A stretch of 64,000 nt of DNA, from positions 26,872,288 to 26,936,287 of the forward strand of contig NC_036450.1 of assembly GCF_002775205.1 (NCBI RefSeq). The letters are read 5' to 3'. The notes under the pieces are model-generated. The model was given only the letters and a program-made list of their open reading frames with translations, did not search any database and had not been told where the DNA came from. Position numbers and translations under genes: made by a program. This document shows positions 1 through 15,073 of the stretch, piece after piece (the first letter of the stretch is position 1; the number at the start of each line of letters is the position of its first letter). The DNA is from Xiphophorus maculatus. Its lineage: Eukaryota; Chordata; Actinopteri; Cyprinodontiformes; Poeciliidae.

Positions 1-11
1 TCAGACGTTAC

Positions 12-4254
<4,243 letters not shown>

Positions 4255-5405
4255 GGTGCTGCTGCTCCTCCTAGAGAGGAGGCATTTCGTTGACCCGGCT
4301 CCTCTTCCTCCTCCTCTCCCCTCCTTTCGGACAAGGATAAGGCGAGTCTCAAGAAAGTCTCGCGACCTCTTCCTCGCGCAAACTCGCTTAATTTTGACGT
4401 GAAGCCTCCCGCAACTCATCTCTGACTGGGCCCGGTGCCACTAACGCATCTGAGGCATCCTGGAGCATACACGACAATAACTGTCTGCTTCCGGCCTGTC
4501 GGGAAAATAGTAAACATGAACTCAGAACACTACAACATGCGGTGTAGACAGCTACAGTTAGCTGCAAACACTTCTCACTTTGTTCCCACAACAAACTAAA
4601 CGGCAATAACATTTTAAAAATTACCCTTCTAAAAAGGTTAAAGGACAGTAACTGGAACTGTGCAGCTGTAGACTGAAAGTACAAATAAAATGCAACAACC
4701 ACTTAGCACATTCAAACTGATCACTGCTGACGTCAGAGCAAAACAGACGAAAATCTGTCGTCACTTCCGTTTTCACATGTCCGCTTGCTGTTGGATAATG
4801 TTTAAAATCCGGGTGATAGTTCTACAATAATATGTTTCTCTTATAATAATTATTGGAGGAACGGACGGTGTTTTGCCAAACTAACACCAAACATATCTAA
4901 TCGTGCTGTAGTTGATAGACAACCCAAAGTGACGTAAACATAGTTAATGAAAGATTAAAAGGTAAATCAAACTTATTTGGGTTGTAACTGGTTAGATTTT
5001 GTTGATTAAAAATATTTCGATCTCAATATATTTCTCATTTACTATAAATATTAATTTAAAAAGTTTTATAGACACATGCAATTTCCGTCTGCAAATATTT
5101 TTTTTTAACACAGGGTGTTTTTTGTTTGAACCTTTGCAACTGTAGGGAAGTTTTCTATCTTGTCTTTTTGGATCAGCAAACACTTACCGTTACATATGTA
5201 TTTCCTTCCTTCATCGATTGATGGAAATTATTGATAAAAAATATTACTAAAAAGACATATATGCATTATATTTAATGTTAACAAAAAAGGTGTTTACCTT
5301 TAGAAAGTTTAATTAAAACTGGAAATGCGGTCGCTCGGAACCACAGTGACACTGCCAGTGTTTACCGTCGTCCCGGAGCTTCTTCCTGTCCGGTGTCAGG
5401 TCAAA
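4255..5405. promoter_or_regulatory. HELQ/MRPS18C head-to-head intergenic region
   Basis: These 1.15 kb separate the HELQ and MRPS18C start codons, so both promoters must lie here. GC-richer segments sit next to each gene (about 4255-4480 and 5320-5405), while the middle (4780-5310) is A/T-rich with no gene. Whether the two genes share one promoter or use two is not shown by the sequence. Confidence 0.5.
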
Positions 5406-7290
5406 ATGTTGTGTGTGAGAAAACTCCAGAGGCTAAAGGCTGCTTTCTATCTCCCTAGGAGCACAAGTGAGTATCTGTCAGTCTGAACGGGGTTCCGCGG
5501 TGTAAGCTATAAACCCTCTGTTTGTCGAAATGGAACATTTGTCAGTGTGAACGGGCTGTTGTGTTCTCTGTGCAGCACACAGGAGCCTTACATCCGCTGA
5601 AGTCCTGCCGAAAGATGACGCTGTAAGTAAGACACTGGTAGAATGTTATGTGGCTGCAATACGAGTATGTAATAACGGGATGTCTTCTGTGTAGCTTCTA
5701 AAAGTGGGGAATCCGTCCAGAGAGTCCAAAAAAGGCTGCGTGCTCTGCAACGTCACTGTGGACTTTAAAAACATACAGGTGGGTCAGTGAACGCCTCATG
5801 GTTCCAGCTGCAACCAGGAGCACACAGCTGGCTCTCAGGCTCCTCCGGAGCACATGTCCTTTGTCTAAACCTACATCTCTAAAAATTCTAGCCTTGCCAG
5901 AAAACGTGGAATCACAACTTTAGAGGATAGTCAGTATTTAGTAACAGTTCATTTTCTATATCCTGCAGAGGGATAAATGACAGCATCATCCAGTGTTTAG
6001 GAAAAATAACGATTTTTAGGAGAAACACAGCTCAGCTGACAGCTTCCATTCCGAGGCTAAAAGTTCCAACCATCCATCCATGTTGCCCTTTCATTTAGTT
6101 GACCTGCATTTGCTGAAGGAAGCATTCTTTGCTCAGTGGACAGATCCTCAGTAATCTGGACTGACCTCATCCCTGCATCGTCATTATGGAGACCTTCAGC
6201 AGTTTTATTCCTCCGATTCTTTTAGATGGCATCAATAAAACCATTATATATTTGGCCAATGTAGTTTAGGATTTGTAACTCAATCCTGCTTTCATCCAAT
6301 CATATTCTTTGTAAGGTGTTGATGGTTTCTAGATTGGTCCTGTCTGTACATGGATCAGATTGCTTTCACCTAATTTTGTAGTTTGCTCACATGGACTCCC
6401 ATTTCTGTCATTTTGTATTTGTTCTAATTTTTCTATTTCCTGTTAAAATGTTTCCTTTCTTATTACCTTCCAGTTTGTTTGGGTTCAAAGTTTTAAACCT
6501 AGCTTAATGGGAAGATCTTTGGTTCCCAGGAATAAAAAAAACTCCTCTATACTGTTTGAACTGATAGGTGTCTTGTTGGTGCTCAGTTTCCCGTCAGTTC
6601 CACATTTCCAACTCTACTTGGATCTTCTGTTAGTAAGAAGATCCAGTGGCTGTACTGTGTTGCAGTAACCTGATCTCCACCTGTCCTCCCTCAGCTTCTG
6701 TCTCAGTTCGTCTCTCCTCACACTGGCAGGATCTACGGCCGACACATCACAGGTGAGCTGTGGCTGCTCAGCCTTGTCCAGAGTTGAAGGCTGCTGCCAC
6801 TCAGTGTTTCTCTCTGTCCTCCAGGATTATGTGGGAGAAAGCAGAAGGAGATCTCTAAAGCCATAAAGAAGGCTCACTCACTAGGTGAGTTAGACTTCAG
6901 CTTTTACCAGTGCAACCCAGCTTCTACTGGGTTGCACTGTAGAAGCAACCCAGTAGAATAACTGTGTGTGTGTTATTCCAACCTACTGCTGGGTTGGAAT
7001 AACACACACACAGGGCGGTGCCAGCATCTGATCAGGTGGTTGGCAGCAGGAGCAGCTGATGGTTGCGTCTCAGCAGTGTGATGGTCTGCTGTGGCGTTCT
7101 GATAAAACTCATTCCATGGATTTTCTGATTTATTTTATATTCCCAGAAAGTTTGTTTCCCTCATGTTATTTCCTCATTTTTGCTGAAAGTCAGGGTTTTT
7201 TGTTCACCTGCAGGTTTCATGCCAGTGACCCACAAATATCCTGAGTTCATGAAGGATCCCAGGATCTGCAGCATCAAACATCTGGATTAG
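5406..7290 (+). CDS. mrps18c: MRPS18C, small-subunit mitoribosomal protein bS18m
   Basis: This is a bS18-family protein of the mitochondrial small ribosomal subunit, imported into the matrix. Exons are 5406-5466, 5576-5622, 5695-5778, 6695-6752, 6825-6884 and 7214-7290. They join in phase to a 128-residue protein ending at TAG. The N-terminus (MLCVRKLQRLKAAFYLPRS) is basic and free of acidic residues, as expected of a mitochondrial presequence. The S18 core is visible as GCVLCNVTVDFKNIQLLSQF, then [20 protein letters not shown] and the KKAHSLGFMPVTHKYPEF block. The size is close to that of vertebrate S18C. Of the three S18 paralogues in vertebrates this is called C from the core sequence and from its place between HELQ and ABRAXAS1. 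Introns are short apart from intron 3 (916 nt). Confidence 0.95.
6962..7013. repeat. Perfect 22-bp inverted repeat in MRPS18C intron 5
   Basis: Bases 6962-6983 are the exact reverse complement of 6992-7013, with an 8-base loop. A second hairpin (6922-6935 with 6945-6958, 14 bp) lies just upstream. Together they occupy much of the first third of the intron. Confidence 0.9.
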
Positions 7291-7494
7291 AGGATCAGTA
7301 TTTCCTGCTCCCAGTGTATAAAGTTAAAAACTGATTTTGTTTGTATTAAACTTAAAAATGTCCACCATCTCTTCCTGCCTTTCCCATTTTTGTCCTGCTC
7401 AGACCTGTGATGGAGAGTGACCCATGTTCTGGTTGAGTGGTTCTCAACACCCGTTGAGCTGCAGTTAGAAACTATGGAAAACCTTTCAGTCAGT

Positions 7495-7500
7495 AATAAA
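7495..7500 (+). terminator. MRPS18C polyadenylation signal candidate
   Basis: AATAAA lies 205 nt past the MRPS18C stop; a weaker ATTAAA occurs near 7345. Either would keep the transcript clear of the converging ABRAXAS1 gene. Confidence 0.5.
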
Positions 7501-7729
7501 TATGGCTGTGAGGCACCAATATAAATATGAATTTATTCCAATAAATTCTAAAGAACAATTGTTATTCTGAACCATCTCCAGGTGACAATATGTCACCAGT
7601 TCTCAGATTTGTTTATCTGAGAACTTAAAAAATACTCAGCATTTTTCATTAAAAAAAAAATTTCTTTTCAAATAAAACATATCTACATATTTTATTTCTG
7701 CAGTTAATTTAAGCCCAGCATTTATTCAG

Positions 7730-7757
7730 GCTTTATTTATTTAGCATTTATTTATTT
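7730..7757 (-). terminator. ABRAXAS1 polyadenylation signal cluster
   Basis: Several TTTATT hexamers on the plus strand (AATAAA on the minus) start 45-70 nt past the ABRAXAS1 stop codon. They place a very short 3'UTR directly after the coding end and argue against a missed downstream coding exon. Confidence 0.6.
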
Positions 7758-7799
7758 CCCCTGCATTAGGGATGGACTTCCCTGATGCAGGATGCTGAG

Positions 7800-8242
7800 T
7801 CAGCAGTTGTTCCTCCTTCGTTTCCTGCCCCTGCCCTGCAGCGCCCCCCTCTGCTTCGTCCCATGGTCGTCCTGCTGCAGGGCAGGCTGCTCCTGCTCCC
7901 TGTCTGAGTCTGCTGCCATCGTGTCTCTGCTGGGAACAGGGAAGGCCTGCAGGGACAGCCTCTGAGAGAGCAAGAGAGGGCAGGAGCCCAGCAGCGCTCT
8001 AACGGCCTTTAGCAGCAGCTGGTTGTTCCTGGGCTCAACTGGGCTGCTGGTTTCTATGGAAACAGACAGCGTGAGGACTTGACTGGAGTTGGAGCACCTG
8101 TAGGTGGATCTGGATCTTACCTGCAACTTTTCCTGCTGAGCTTTGCTGCTTCTCTCTGAGGCTCTTCCTCAGGGCTGAAACCTCCAGCTGCAGTGCTTCT
8201 ACTGCACGCTCGCTCTCCTCCACCTCTCTGCACGCTTTCTGT

Positions 8243-8304
<62 letters not shown>

Positions 8305-11300
8305 CAAGACAGTCTGAAGACACAGGGCTCCCATACATCCACCATGTCAAAACATAAAACTTCCACAGTCAGATTAGCATAGGAACTCAAACTCTAAATA
8401 CAACAGTGAGGAGAGGAAGGAAAGGAGAAAAGTAGAGAGAAGAAAGAGGGAGGAAAGGAAGAGATGGAAGGGAAGAAAGGAGAATAAAGTGTGGTTTATC
8501 TGGTTCTGCTGGAGGTTTCTTCCTGTTAATGGGAGTTTTTCCTCTCCACTGTCACTACATGCATGCTCAGTATGAGGAATTTCTTTAAAATAAACCCGAG
8601 TTGCCCACCTCTGATGTAAACGATTGCCCCTAGATGTTCATCCAGGAGAAGTGAACGCTGCAAGTCAATTTGATGCAAACTGATGGGATTCTTTAGAAAC
8701 TTTTTAAGCTACTTCAATGTACAACTGTTAACTGTTTGATAACTACTATCAATTGGAATGTATGTGGGATTTAATTGAAATGAATTTTTGTGAAATACCT
8801 TGAGATGACATTTGTTGTGATTTTGTGCTATATTAATAAACTGAATAGAATAAAGGGGTAGAAAAAAAGTACAAAATGGATGGGAAAAAGGACAAATGGG
8901 ACAGATGGAATGGAGAGGAGAGACAAGCTAGGAAGTAAGGAATGAAAAAAAAAGAGTAAAAAGAAAATGGGGTAAAGAAAGAAATGAATGAAGGAAGTGT
9001 GGATGGAATCACACTCTGGAAAATAAATCAACTTCCAGACCGTGCAGGAACCCTGATGATGAGAACATTGCGACGCTCTTTCACTCCTCCCTCACCTGCA
9101 GCTCCACCTGCAGAGAGTCGTTCATCTTGTTCATCTCATCCACCTCCTTCAGCAGCCCACTGGGGGAGAAGAACCTGGACCTGGAACAGACGGCGGAGCT
9201 TTGTGAGCAGGAGCCCAGCTGCTACCCGTCTGGGCCGGCATGAAAGCAAAGTTACCTGTGTTTGTTCATGGTGAGGCTGTAGCCTGAAGCGGAGCAGGGA
9301 GCAGACACCTTCCAGTAGCCCTGCTGCTCCAGGAGACCCAGGTTGGTCACCAGCACCGGGATGTTCACGAAGCGCCTGTAGAGAGCAGAGGACAGCATTC
9401 CCTCAGTAAACACACCGAGCCGACCTGTCCCACTGGAGCGGGCGTCACCTGCTGCGGGACGTGAAGGCGGAGTACTCCATGCGGTGGGTGGAGTCTGTGG
9501 GGGTCACCCTGCTGGACGTCAGCAGCAGGAAGATCATGTGGGGGTTCTTCAGAACGCTCTTCAGCTTGTCATGGACCAGCTTCTCCCTGAACGTCATGTG
9601 CTGCTCTGAGTGCCGGCGCTGCCGGTACCAGCCGATAACACTGTCCTGCACCACAAACACTAAACTTCACTGAGACACACTCACACCTCACTTGTCATCA
9701 CACTACATCACACAAGGAGTGTTCACTCTACACTGGTAGAGATGAACGGATGTGATATTCATATCTATACTAGTCCTGATATTGGAAAAAATTTCAGATC
9801 AGGTATTGGTGACAATGTGCCTGATCAATCCTGCTGAGTCTATACACATGAAAAACATCCACCATTACTAATGTCATTAGGCCCACAGGCAACTCTTGCT
9901 TTAAAATGATATAAGACATATTTGTCTCTTAAACACTGAGAATTTGGACAAAATGTGAAAGACCAACAAAATTGAAAAACAATGAAGGCAAACGTAGGGT
10001 TTTAGATGATTGGTAAAGAAAAAATCTGAAAGGTGCAGCATGCATGTGTATGTCACCCACTTTATTTTAATGCCCTAAAATAAAATAAAATCACCTTCAG
10101 ATATTAACTCCAGCTGTGTCCAGTTTTATCTCAGTATAAACGCAGCTGTTCTGTTTCTGCTCAGTCAGCATCATGAAGACCAAGAAACCCAGCAGACGGA
10201 CCTGGGAGGAGGTTAGGATAACAAACTAGATTCCAAGCTTTAGACTCCTCACAGAACTCTGATTCATGTGAACGTGGAGCGAATGTGGACAGACATAAAA
10301 TAAAAAATAAAATGGCAGAATGGCCTAGTCAAAGGTCAGACCTTCAACTGAGAACATGTGGCAAAATTGATTTTGAGAGAGGAGGGAGATCAGCCTTGTG
10401 TTGTGGACGTTATGAGCCAATTACACAGAGAAGGGTAGAAATACTTTTGCAAGACTGTGATAATAAGGTAAGTCATACAGGTTAGAATACAATCCCAATG
10501 TATGCTACACGTTAAATGATAAGCCCATATATATTAAACACCCAAATTAACCTCACAGTCATGTTTTTGGACTTTGGGAGGAAACCGAAGTACTCAGAGA
10601 GAACCCATACATCCACAGGGAGAACATTCAAACTCCATGCAGAAAGATTTGAACCCAAAACCTCACACATTAAACACATCATGCTACATAAAATATATAT
10701 ATAAAAAACAAAACAGAAATGTCACCAAACCTTCCACAGAGAGCTGAACCCATCCCTCACCTACCTGCTTGTTATCTGCAAGCATCTCCTGCAGCACATC
10801 CAGGTTCACCTCCCCAGAGCTGCTGTACAGACTGACACACACACACTGTCAAACAGCACATACACACATACAGTAACAGCTAAACTGTGCTGATGACTGA
10901 TCTGCAGGACTCACGTGTTCAGCTTGAGGCAGGCAATGTGCTTCTGGATGTCTGTCAGACAAACACATTACACACACTGATGACACACAACTGTTGAGCT
11001 CTACATACAGCTGAACATTTCTTGGAGTTTAAATCACATTTTCAGAATTTTTCTGTATACAGAAAATGTGAATATAACACACCAAGACTAATAACAGTCC
11101 TACATGACTCAATAATGGTACTGCACTAGTGGGTACTCACTGTATATTTCCTCAATGTGAATGTGGTCAGACTGGGAGTCGCTGATGGTGACCTGTTCAT
11201 GGAAGCTGCTTTCTCCCAGCACCAAGCCTTCCTGGCAGAGAGGAGAGAGCAGACATCAGGCTGCAGTCCAGCATGCATTGCTCTCTGCTGCAGGAAGTAG

Positions 11301-12188
11301 CTCCTCAAGGTGTTATGAACAGTCAGACTCATAATAGAGAGATGTGCTGCAACAGCAGGAAGACTTATTTCTCCTACTGGTTTATGTGAACTGCTCCTCT
11401 TAATGTGATCACTGTTGTCCGCAGAAGTGGAAGAGTTCTTTCTTTTTCTGCCCACTAAATTAGTGTACAGACGTCTTATACTGTTAATGTTCCAAAGCCT
11501 TCAGCAACATGGAACATACAGTTAAATGTACTGTATATTTGACCCTGTGTGGATTAAGGAAAATCACTATAAATTATAACGTGTCTCTCTCATTATGCCC
11601 TTTAAAAAAATAATTACAGTTATATAATTTCACCCTGAAAAAAAAACTCTCAATTAATATTTAAAAGCCCAAACTACGAGTATTACTGTATCCAGTCCTG
11701 CCATCACAACAGAGCTAAGATTCAAGTTAAAAATGGCTCTCTGAATTTCACTGTGAAACTAAATGTATGCCGAATATATCTACAGTGCACAGTAGTTCTG
11801 CTGATGCACTTAATCAGTTTCTCATTATGTATTTTCTACTTGTAAATGCATTACTCCTCAACACTTCAAAAATACTTGAGCAGAGTCTGGTGTGTTAGCT
11901 TGGTTTTAGTGTCACTGGAGCAGCTTTGAATGCTCTCGTGCATTTCATTCCCCGCAGGACGTTAAGTTACAAATAGGGCAGTTTAAATGCAGCTGACTAT
12001 AAATTAACTTTGTAACTTCTTTGCCAACTGCCATAACTAGAAACAGCATCGCATCGTCAGCAAGATTCGGAAAGCACGACTGTAAAAGTTCTAAAAGACT
12101 TTCTCACCACGTCTGAGTCGCTGTTAACATGCTGGAACATGAGAGAAGCTAAAACTGTCCCCGAAATCCGGACACTAGGCTCCGACAT
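7800..12188 (-). CDS. abraxas1: ABRAXAS1, BRCA1-A complex scaffold (MPN-minus)
   Basis: Abraxas 1 is the central scaffold of the nuclear BRCA1-A complex (RAP80, BRCC36, BRCC45, MERIT40) that recognises K63-ubiquitin at DNA breaks. Minus-strand exons are 12108-12188, 11141-11231, 10915-10951, 10765-10831, 9449-9645, 9256-9375, 9096-9180, 8121-8238 and 7800-8053, giving 349 aa in consistent phase. Residues 1 to about 170 form an MPN domain without the JAMM zinc ligands (SDSQSDHIHIEEIY, then SVIGWYRQRRHSEQHMTFRE). About residues 200-265 form a coiled coil (KEVDEMNKMNDSLQVELQ, then REVEESERAVEALQLEV). The last exon acceptor is placed at 8054-8055 because it is the only one near the 5' end of the exon that keeps the frame open; it makes intron 8 only 67 nt. 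The protein is shorter than the human one (409 aa), and its C-terminus is basic (GRKRRRNNC) without the SPxF motif that binds BRCA1 BRCT in human. Confidence 0.93.
8244..8302. repeat. (CA)n microsatellite next to the ABRAXAS1 exon 8 acceptor
   Basis: About 29 uninterrupted dinucleotides, read as (TG)n on the ABRAXAS1 transcript. The repeat ends five bases before the 3' splice site of intron 7 and so takes the place of the usual polypyrimidine tract. Confidence 0.95.
8405..8490. repeat. Polypurine tract in ABRAXAS1 intron 7
   Basis: Almost pure A/G run built from GGAAA/GGAGA units. A looser purine-rich tract follows at about 8850-9000, on the other side of a dispersed repeat copy. Confidence 0.7.
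8510..8860 (+). repeat. Dispersed teleost repeat, copy 1
   Basis: Shares an ordered series of blocks with 19295-19575: TTTTTCCTCTCCACTGT, TGCATGCTCAGTATGAGG, then TTCTTTAGAAAC (TTCCTTAGAAAC in copy 2), ATCAA(T/C)TGGAATG and a GAGATGACA(T/C)T(T/C)GTTGTGA tail. Tails ending in a row of GAATT/GAATA units are common in fish interspersed repeats. No coding potential. Confidence 0.65.
9735..9850. repeat. Possible hAT-type DNA transposon end
   Basis: AGAGATGAACGGATGTGATA followed by alternating GATAT/CTGATATTGG words resembles the terminal region of fish hAT elements (a 'agatgcaccgatc...cgatat' pattern). This is from memory of the family; no second end was found. Confidence 0.3.
10555..10668 (+). 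repeat. Dispersed repeat with GGGAGGAAACCG and GGGAGAACATTCAAACTCCA blocks
   Basis: The segment follows the familiar fish repeat pattern of 'ttggactttgggaggaaaccg', then 'gagagaacccatacatccac', 'agggagaacattcaaactcc', 'atgcagaaag' and 'tttgaacccaaaacctc'. It sits in intron 4 of ABRAXAS1. The superfamily is not certain from a fragment. Confidence 0.6.
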
Positions 12189-12380
12189 GATGCCTCTACA
12201 TTTACCAAATCCAAACAGCCGCCTTCTTCTACTTCTTCTTCTACTTCTATGCACATAACGATATGCCACCCATATCTGGGTACTTGCCGCCACCTACCGT
12301 ACCGGAGTATGTAAGACAAGGATTTTTCTCACTCCGGGTTTCTTGATGATCTTGACGTGCTGCAGATTTCATAACGCCCA
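12189..12380. promoter_or_regulatory. ABRAXAS1/GPAT3 bidirectional promoter
   Basis: ABRAXAS1 starts at 12188 on the minus strand, and the inferred first exon of GPAT3 begins near 12380 on the plus strand. This leaves roughly 190 bp for both promoters. The segment holds a TTC-rich run (12227-12250). No TATA box is obvious. Confidence 0.55.
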
Positions 12381-12474
12381 CAGGGAGCGTGTCCTCGTTC
12401 TTCTCTCCGTGGACCAAACACATCCAGAGGTTCTGCTGAGATCAGCTGGACGCTGAGGGACCCTCCACTGTCAG
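12380..12474 (+). other. GPAT3 first, non-coding exon (inferred)
   Basis: A GC-richer segment ends in the donor TGTCAG|GTCTGT at 12474/12475. The next acceptor in a good context is the one at 13373, which opens the coding exon. The 5' boundary is a guess. Confidence 0.45.
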
Positions 12475-13211
12475 GTCTGTTCTGCTACATCCACCCATGA
12501 CATTTCTGTCAGTGTTAGTTCGGATGTTTTAAACAGAGCGGTCACTGCTGGTAACGTTTCCACAGGAAGTCCTCTCCGGTCACTGCAGGTCATTTATTAA
12601 ACTTTTTGCGCTGTCAGATTTTCATTTACCTAACTATATATAACTTATTATTTCTTGTGGTTTATTGACTAATGTGCAGTAAATGCACGTGCACAGTTGA
12701 CGCAAAAGTCAAGACCTCAAAAGTTTCTGAATTCCAAGAAATAATAATAGTTCATACTTGCGCTGTATCCTACCGTCCTTTGGTCGTGTTTATTAAATTA
12801 TTAGTAAAATGACTTTAAAATGACGCTTAATAGTTTAAAGTCAAATGGGGTGTAATACAGAATTCTGTCTCAGTAACCAGGAATAACATCAGCGGTTCTG
12901 TGTGTGTTATGCGTATGCGTGCGCGTATGTATGTTTAGATATTTTCACACTCACTTACAGGAACAGTTGCTCATCAAGTTAAGCTTTAAGAAGGAATGGA
13001 CCAGTTAGAGTCCTCAGGTCCTCATGTGTTATCAGGCAGGCAGTAACCTCAGCGTTGGACAGCTGCTTCAGGTCAGCAGACACTCTAACCTCTAACCTCA
13101 CTAGTTGCATTCTGCAGCATTGTTAGCTATGGACTGGATCATGATTAATATTATAAAGCACCTGATTGTGAAAACACTCCTCTTGTAATTCCCCCACTTA
13201 CGTAATTCCCC

Positions 13212-13248
13212 CATCTTAAATGGGAACTTATCGTTCCCATTTAAGATG
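13212..13248. repeat. Perfect 16-bp inverted repeat, 5-base loop
   Basis: CATCTTAAATGGGAAC at 13212-13227 is the exact reverse complement of 13233-13248. It lies in the first intron of GPAT3. Confidence 0.9.
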
Positions 13249-13373
13249 TGCCAGCTCTTTTCAAATAGAACCATTTCTAGTTTGCACCAATTACTCCTGG
13301 AGGAGAGAAAAGATTATTAGTGAGTCACAGCAGTTAGCTTGTTTGACTGAGAAGGATGGTTACTGGTTTGCAG

Positions 13374-13385
13374 ATGATGAGGTGA
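13374..13385 (+). promoter_or_regulatory. Minimal upstream ORF before the GPAT3 start
   Basis: The exon opens with ATGATGAGGTGA, a three-codon frame (M-M-R-stop) that ends 16 nt before the main ATG at 13402. If the inferred splice site is right, ribosomes meet this uORF first and it could damp GPAT3 translation. Confidence 0.5.
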
Positions 13386-13401
13386 CCTGAGAGCCGCGGT
13401 G

Positions 13402-15028
13402 ATGGAGAACCTTTGGTGTGTGGCTGGGACCATTTTCCAGCTGTGGATGTTCGTGGTGGTGTTCTTCATCATGCTTCCCGCCATGTTCGGCCTTTCTCTG
13501 GGGGTCACCGAAGTCTACATCCAGGTTCTGGTCAAAATACTCGAGGTAATATTCTTATTCTCAGTTCTGTTTGAGTCCTCACTAGAAAGTTGTGTGAGTT
13601 TGTTTAAGCATGCAGCAGTGTGTTGTTCAAAATAATCTGAAACAACCTTAATGTGTTGCAGTGGGCCACATTACGCATCCAGAGGGGCCGACAGGAACAG
13701 CCCAGCGCCTCAGTCCCTCTGCATAAGGGTCAGTCCTGTATGCATAAAAACCTGGAATAGTAGCATTCCAGGTTTTTATGGAGATATTCAGATTCTCTAC
13801 CTCAGTCATAAAAAATCCATGTTAGACTGATTTGTGATTCTAACATGGATCACAAATGTTCCTGTTCCTGCTGGAACAGGAACATCAGACTGGGGACAGG
13901 CCAGTCCATCCCAGTCCACTTAAATGAAAGTTGGACTTTAATTTAAGTAAAACTGAAATGAAGGTCAACGATCCATGGGGGATGTCAGAGTTTCTACAGA
14001 TCTATTAAATTAGCTCAGAGTCCAGGGAGTTTACTGATGTCTTGATGGTGGAGCTGGAGCTAAACTCCAAAAGCTTTTCCCTGAGGTTAGCCTTTATTTT
14101 CTCCTCTGTATGGTTGACAATACATCTGTCACCTGTCTGCAGGTGACACATAATAATGGACTTTGATGAAATAACCAAATAACTGGTGCAGAAATCAGGA
14201 GTTACCTCACTTTAGTGACAAAAAACAATAGAAAAATAATTTTGGGAAGAGGACAGAACCAGTGAAGAATTAATATCAATAAAACACTAAAAAATAACCA
14301 AACACATCAAGTTAATTGGAAAAATGCACAAATAACAATAATACAATAAAAATTATAACAGATAAAAAAAGCAGTTTATTACATATTATAGGTCATACAA
14401 TTAAAACTTAATCATTTCATCAATTCTAAGCAGTAGGAATAACCTATAATTTCTGTTGATGAAATAAATGACATTGAAAATGAAACAAAGTAAAACATAC
14501 AGGGAGCAAATAAAAAGTTCTAAAATAACAATAACACTACATGAATATCACAAATGAATAACATAAGATTGAACTTTATTAAAACAGAATGTTTGAGGTC
14601 CTCAGTTACGTTCTTCACTGTGTTCTAATATCACTCAGCTAGAGGAGGAACTCAGCTCTGGGTTAAAAGGTTCCCCTTGTAGTGGGACTCTTAAACTCTG
14701 GTTGCAACATGTGGAGAAGTTCTGCCACGCTGCTGCTGATCTTACATGAGGCGGTCTTTGGCAGATTCGTGTTTGGGCTTTAGTACACAATGTTCTGCTG
14801 CAGGAAGGATTTGTTTTTCTAACACATGGCGATCATGTGACGCTGTGAGAGAGAATCGGGACTGCCCATTGGTCGGCTGAACCATCTGATGTTGGGGTTG
14901 TCGCTCTGTGTGGGAAAACTCCTGGCTCGTCTCATGTTGATGATGCAACAGCAGGTTGTGTAACGGTAGCCAAAGAGCAGACTGGGATCAAATTCAGTTT
15001 AAACACACATGTGTTTGTTTAAGTTGAA

Positions 15029-15073
<45 letters not shown>

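Noticed and set aside
8117..8390. Three frames coding long Cys-Val repeats
   Set aside because: They are translations of the (CA)n microsatellite next to ABRAXAS1 exon 8.
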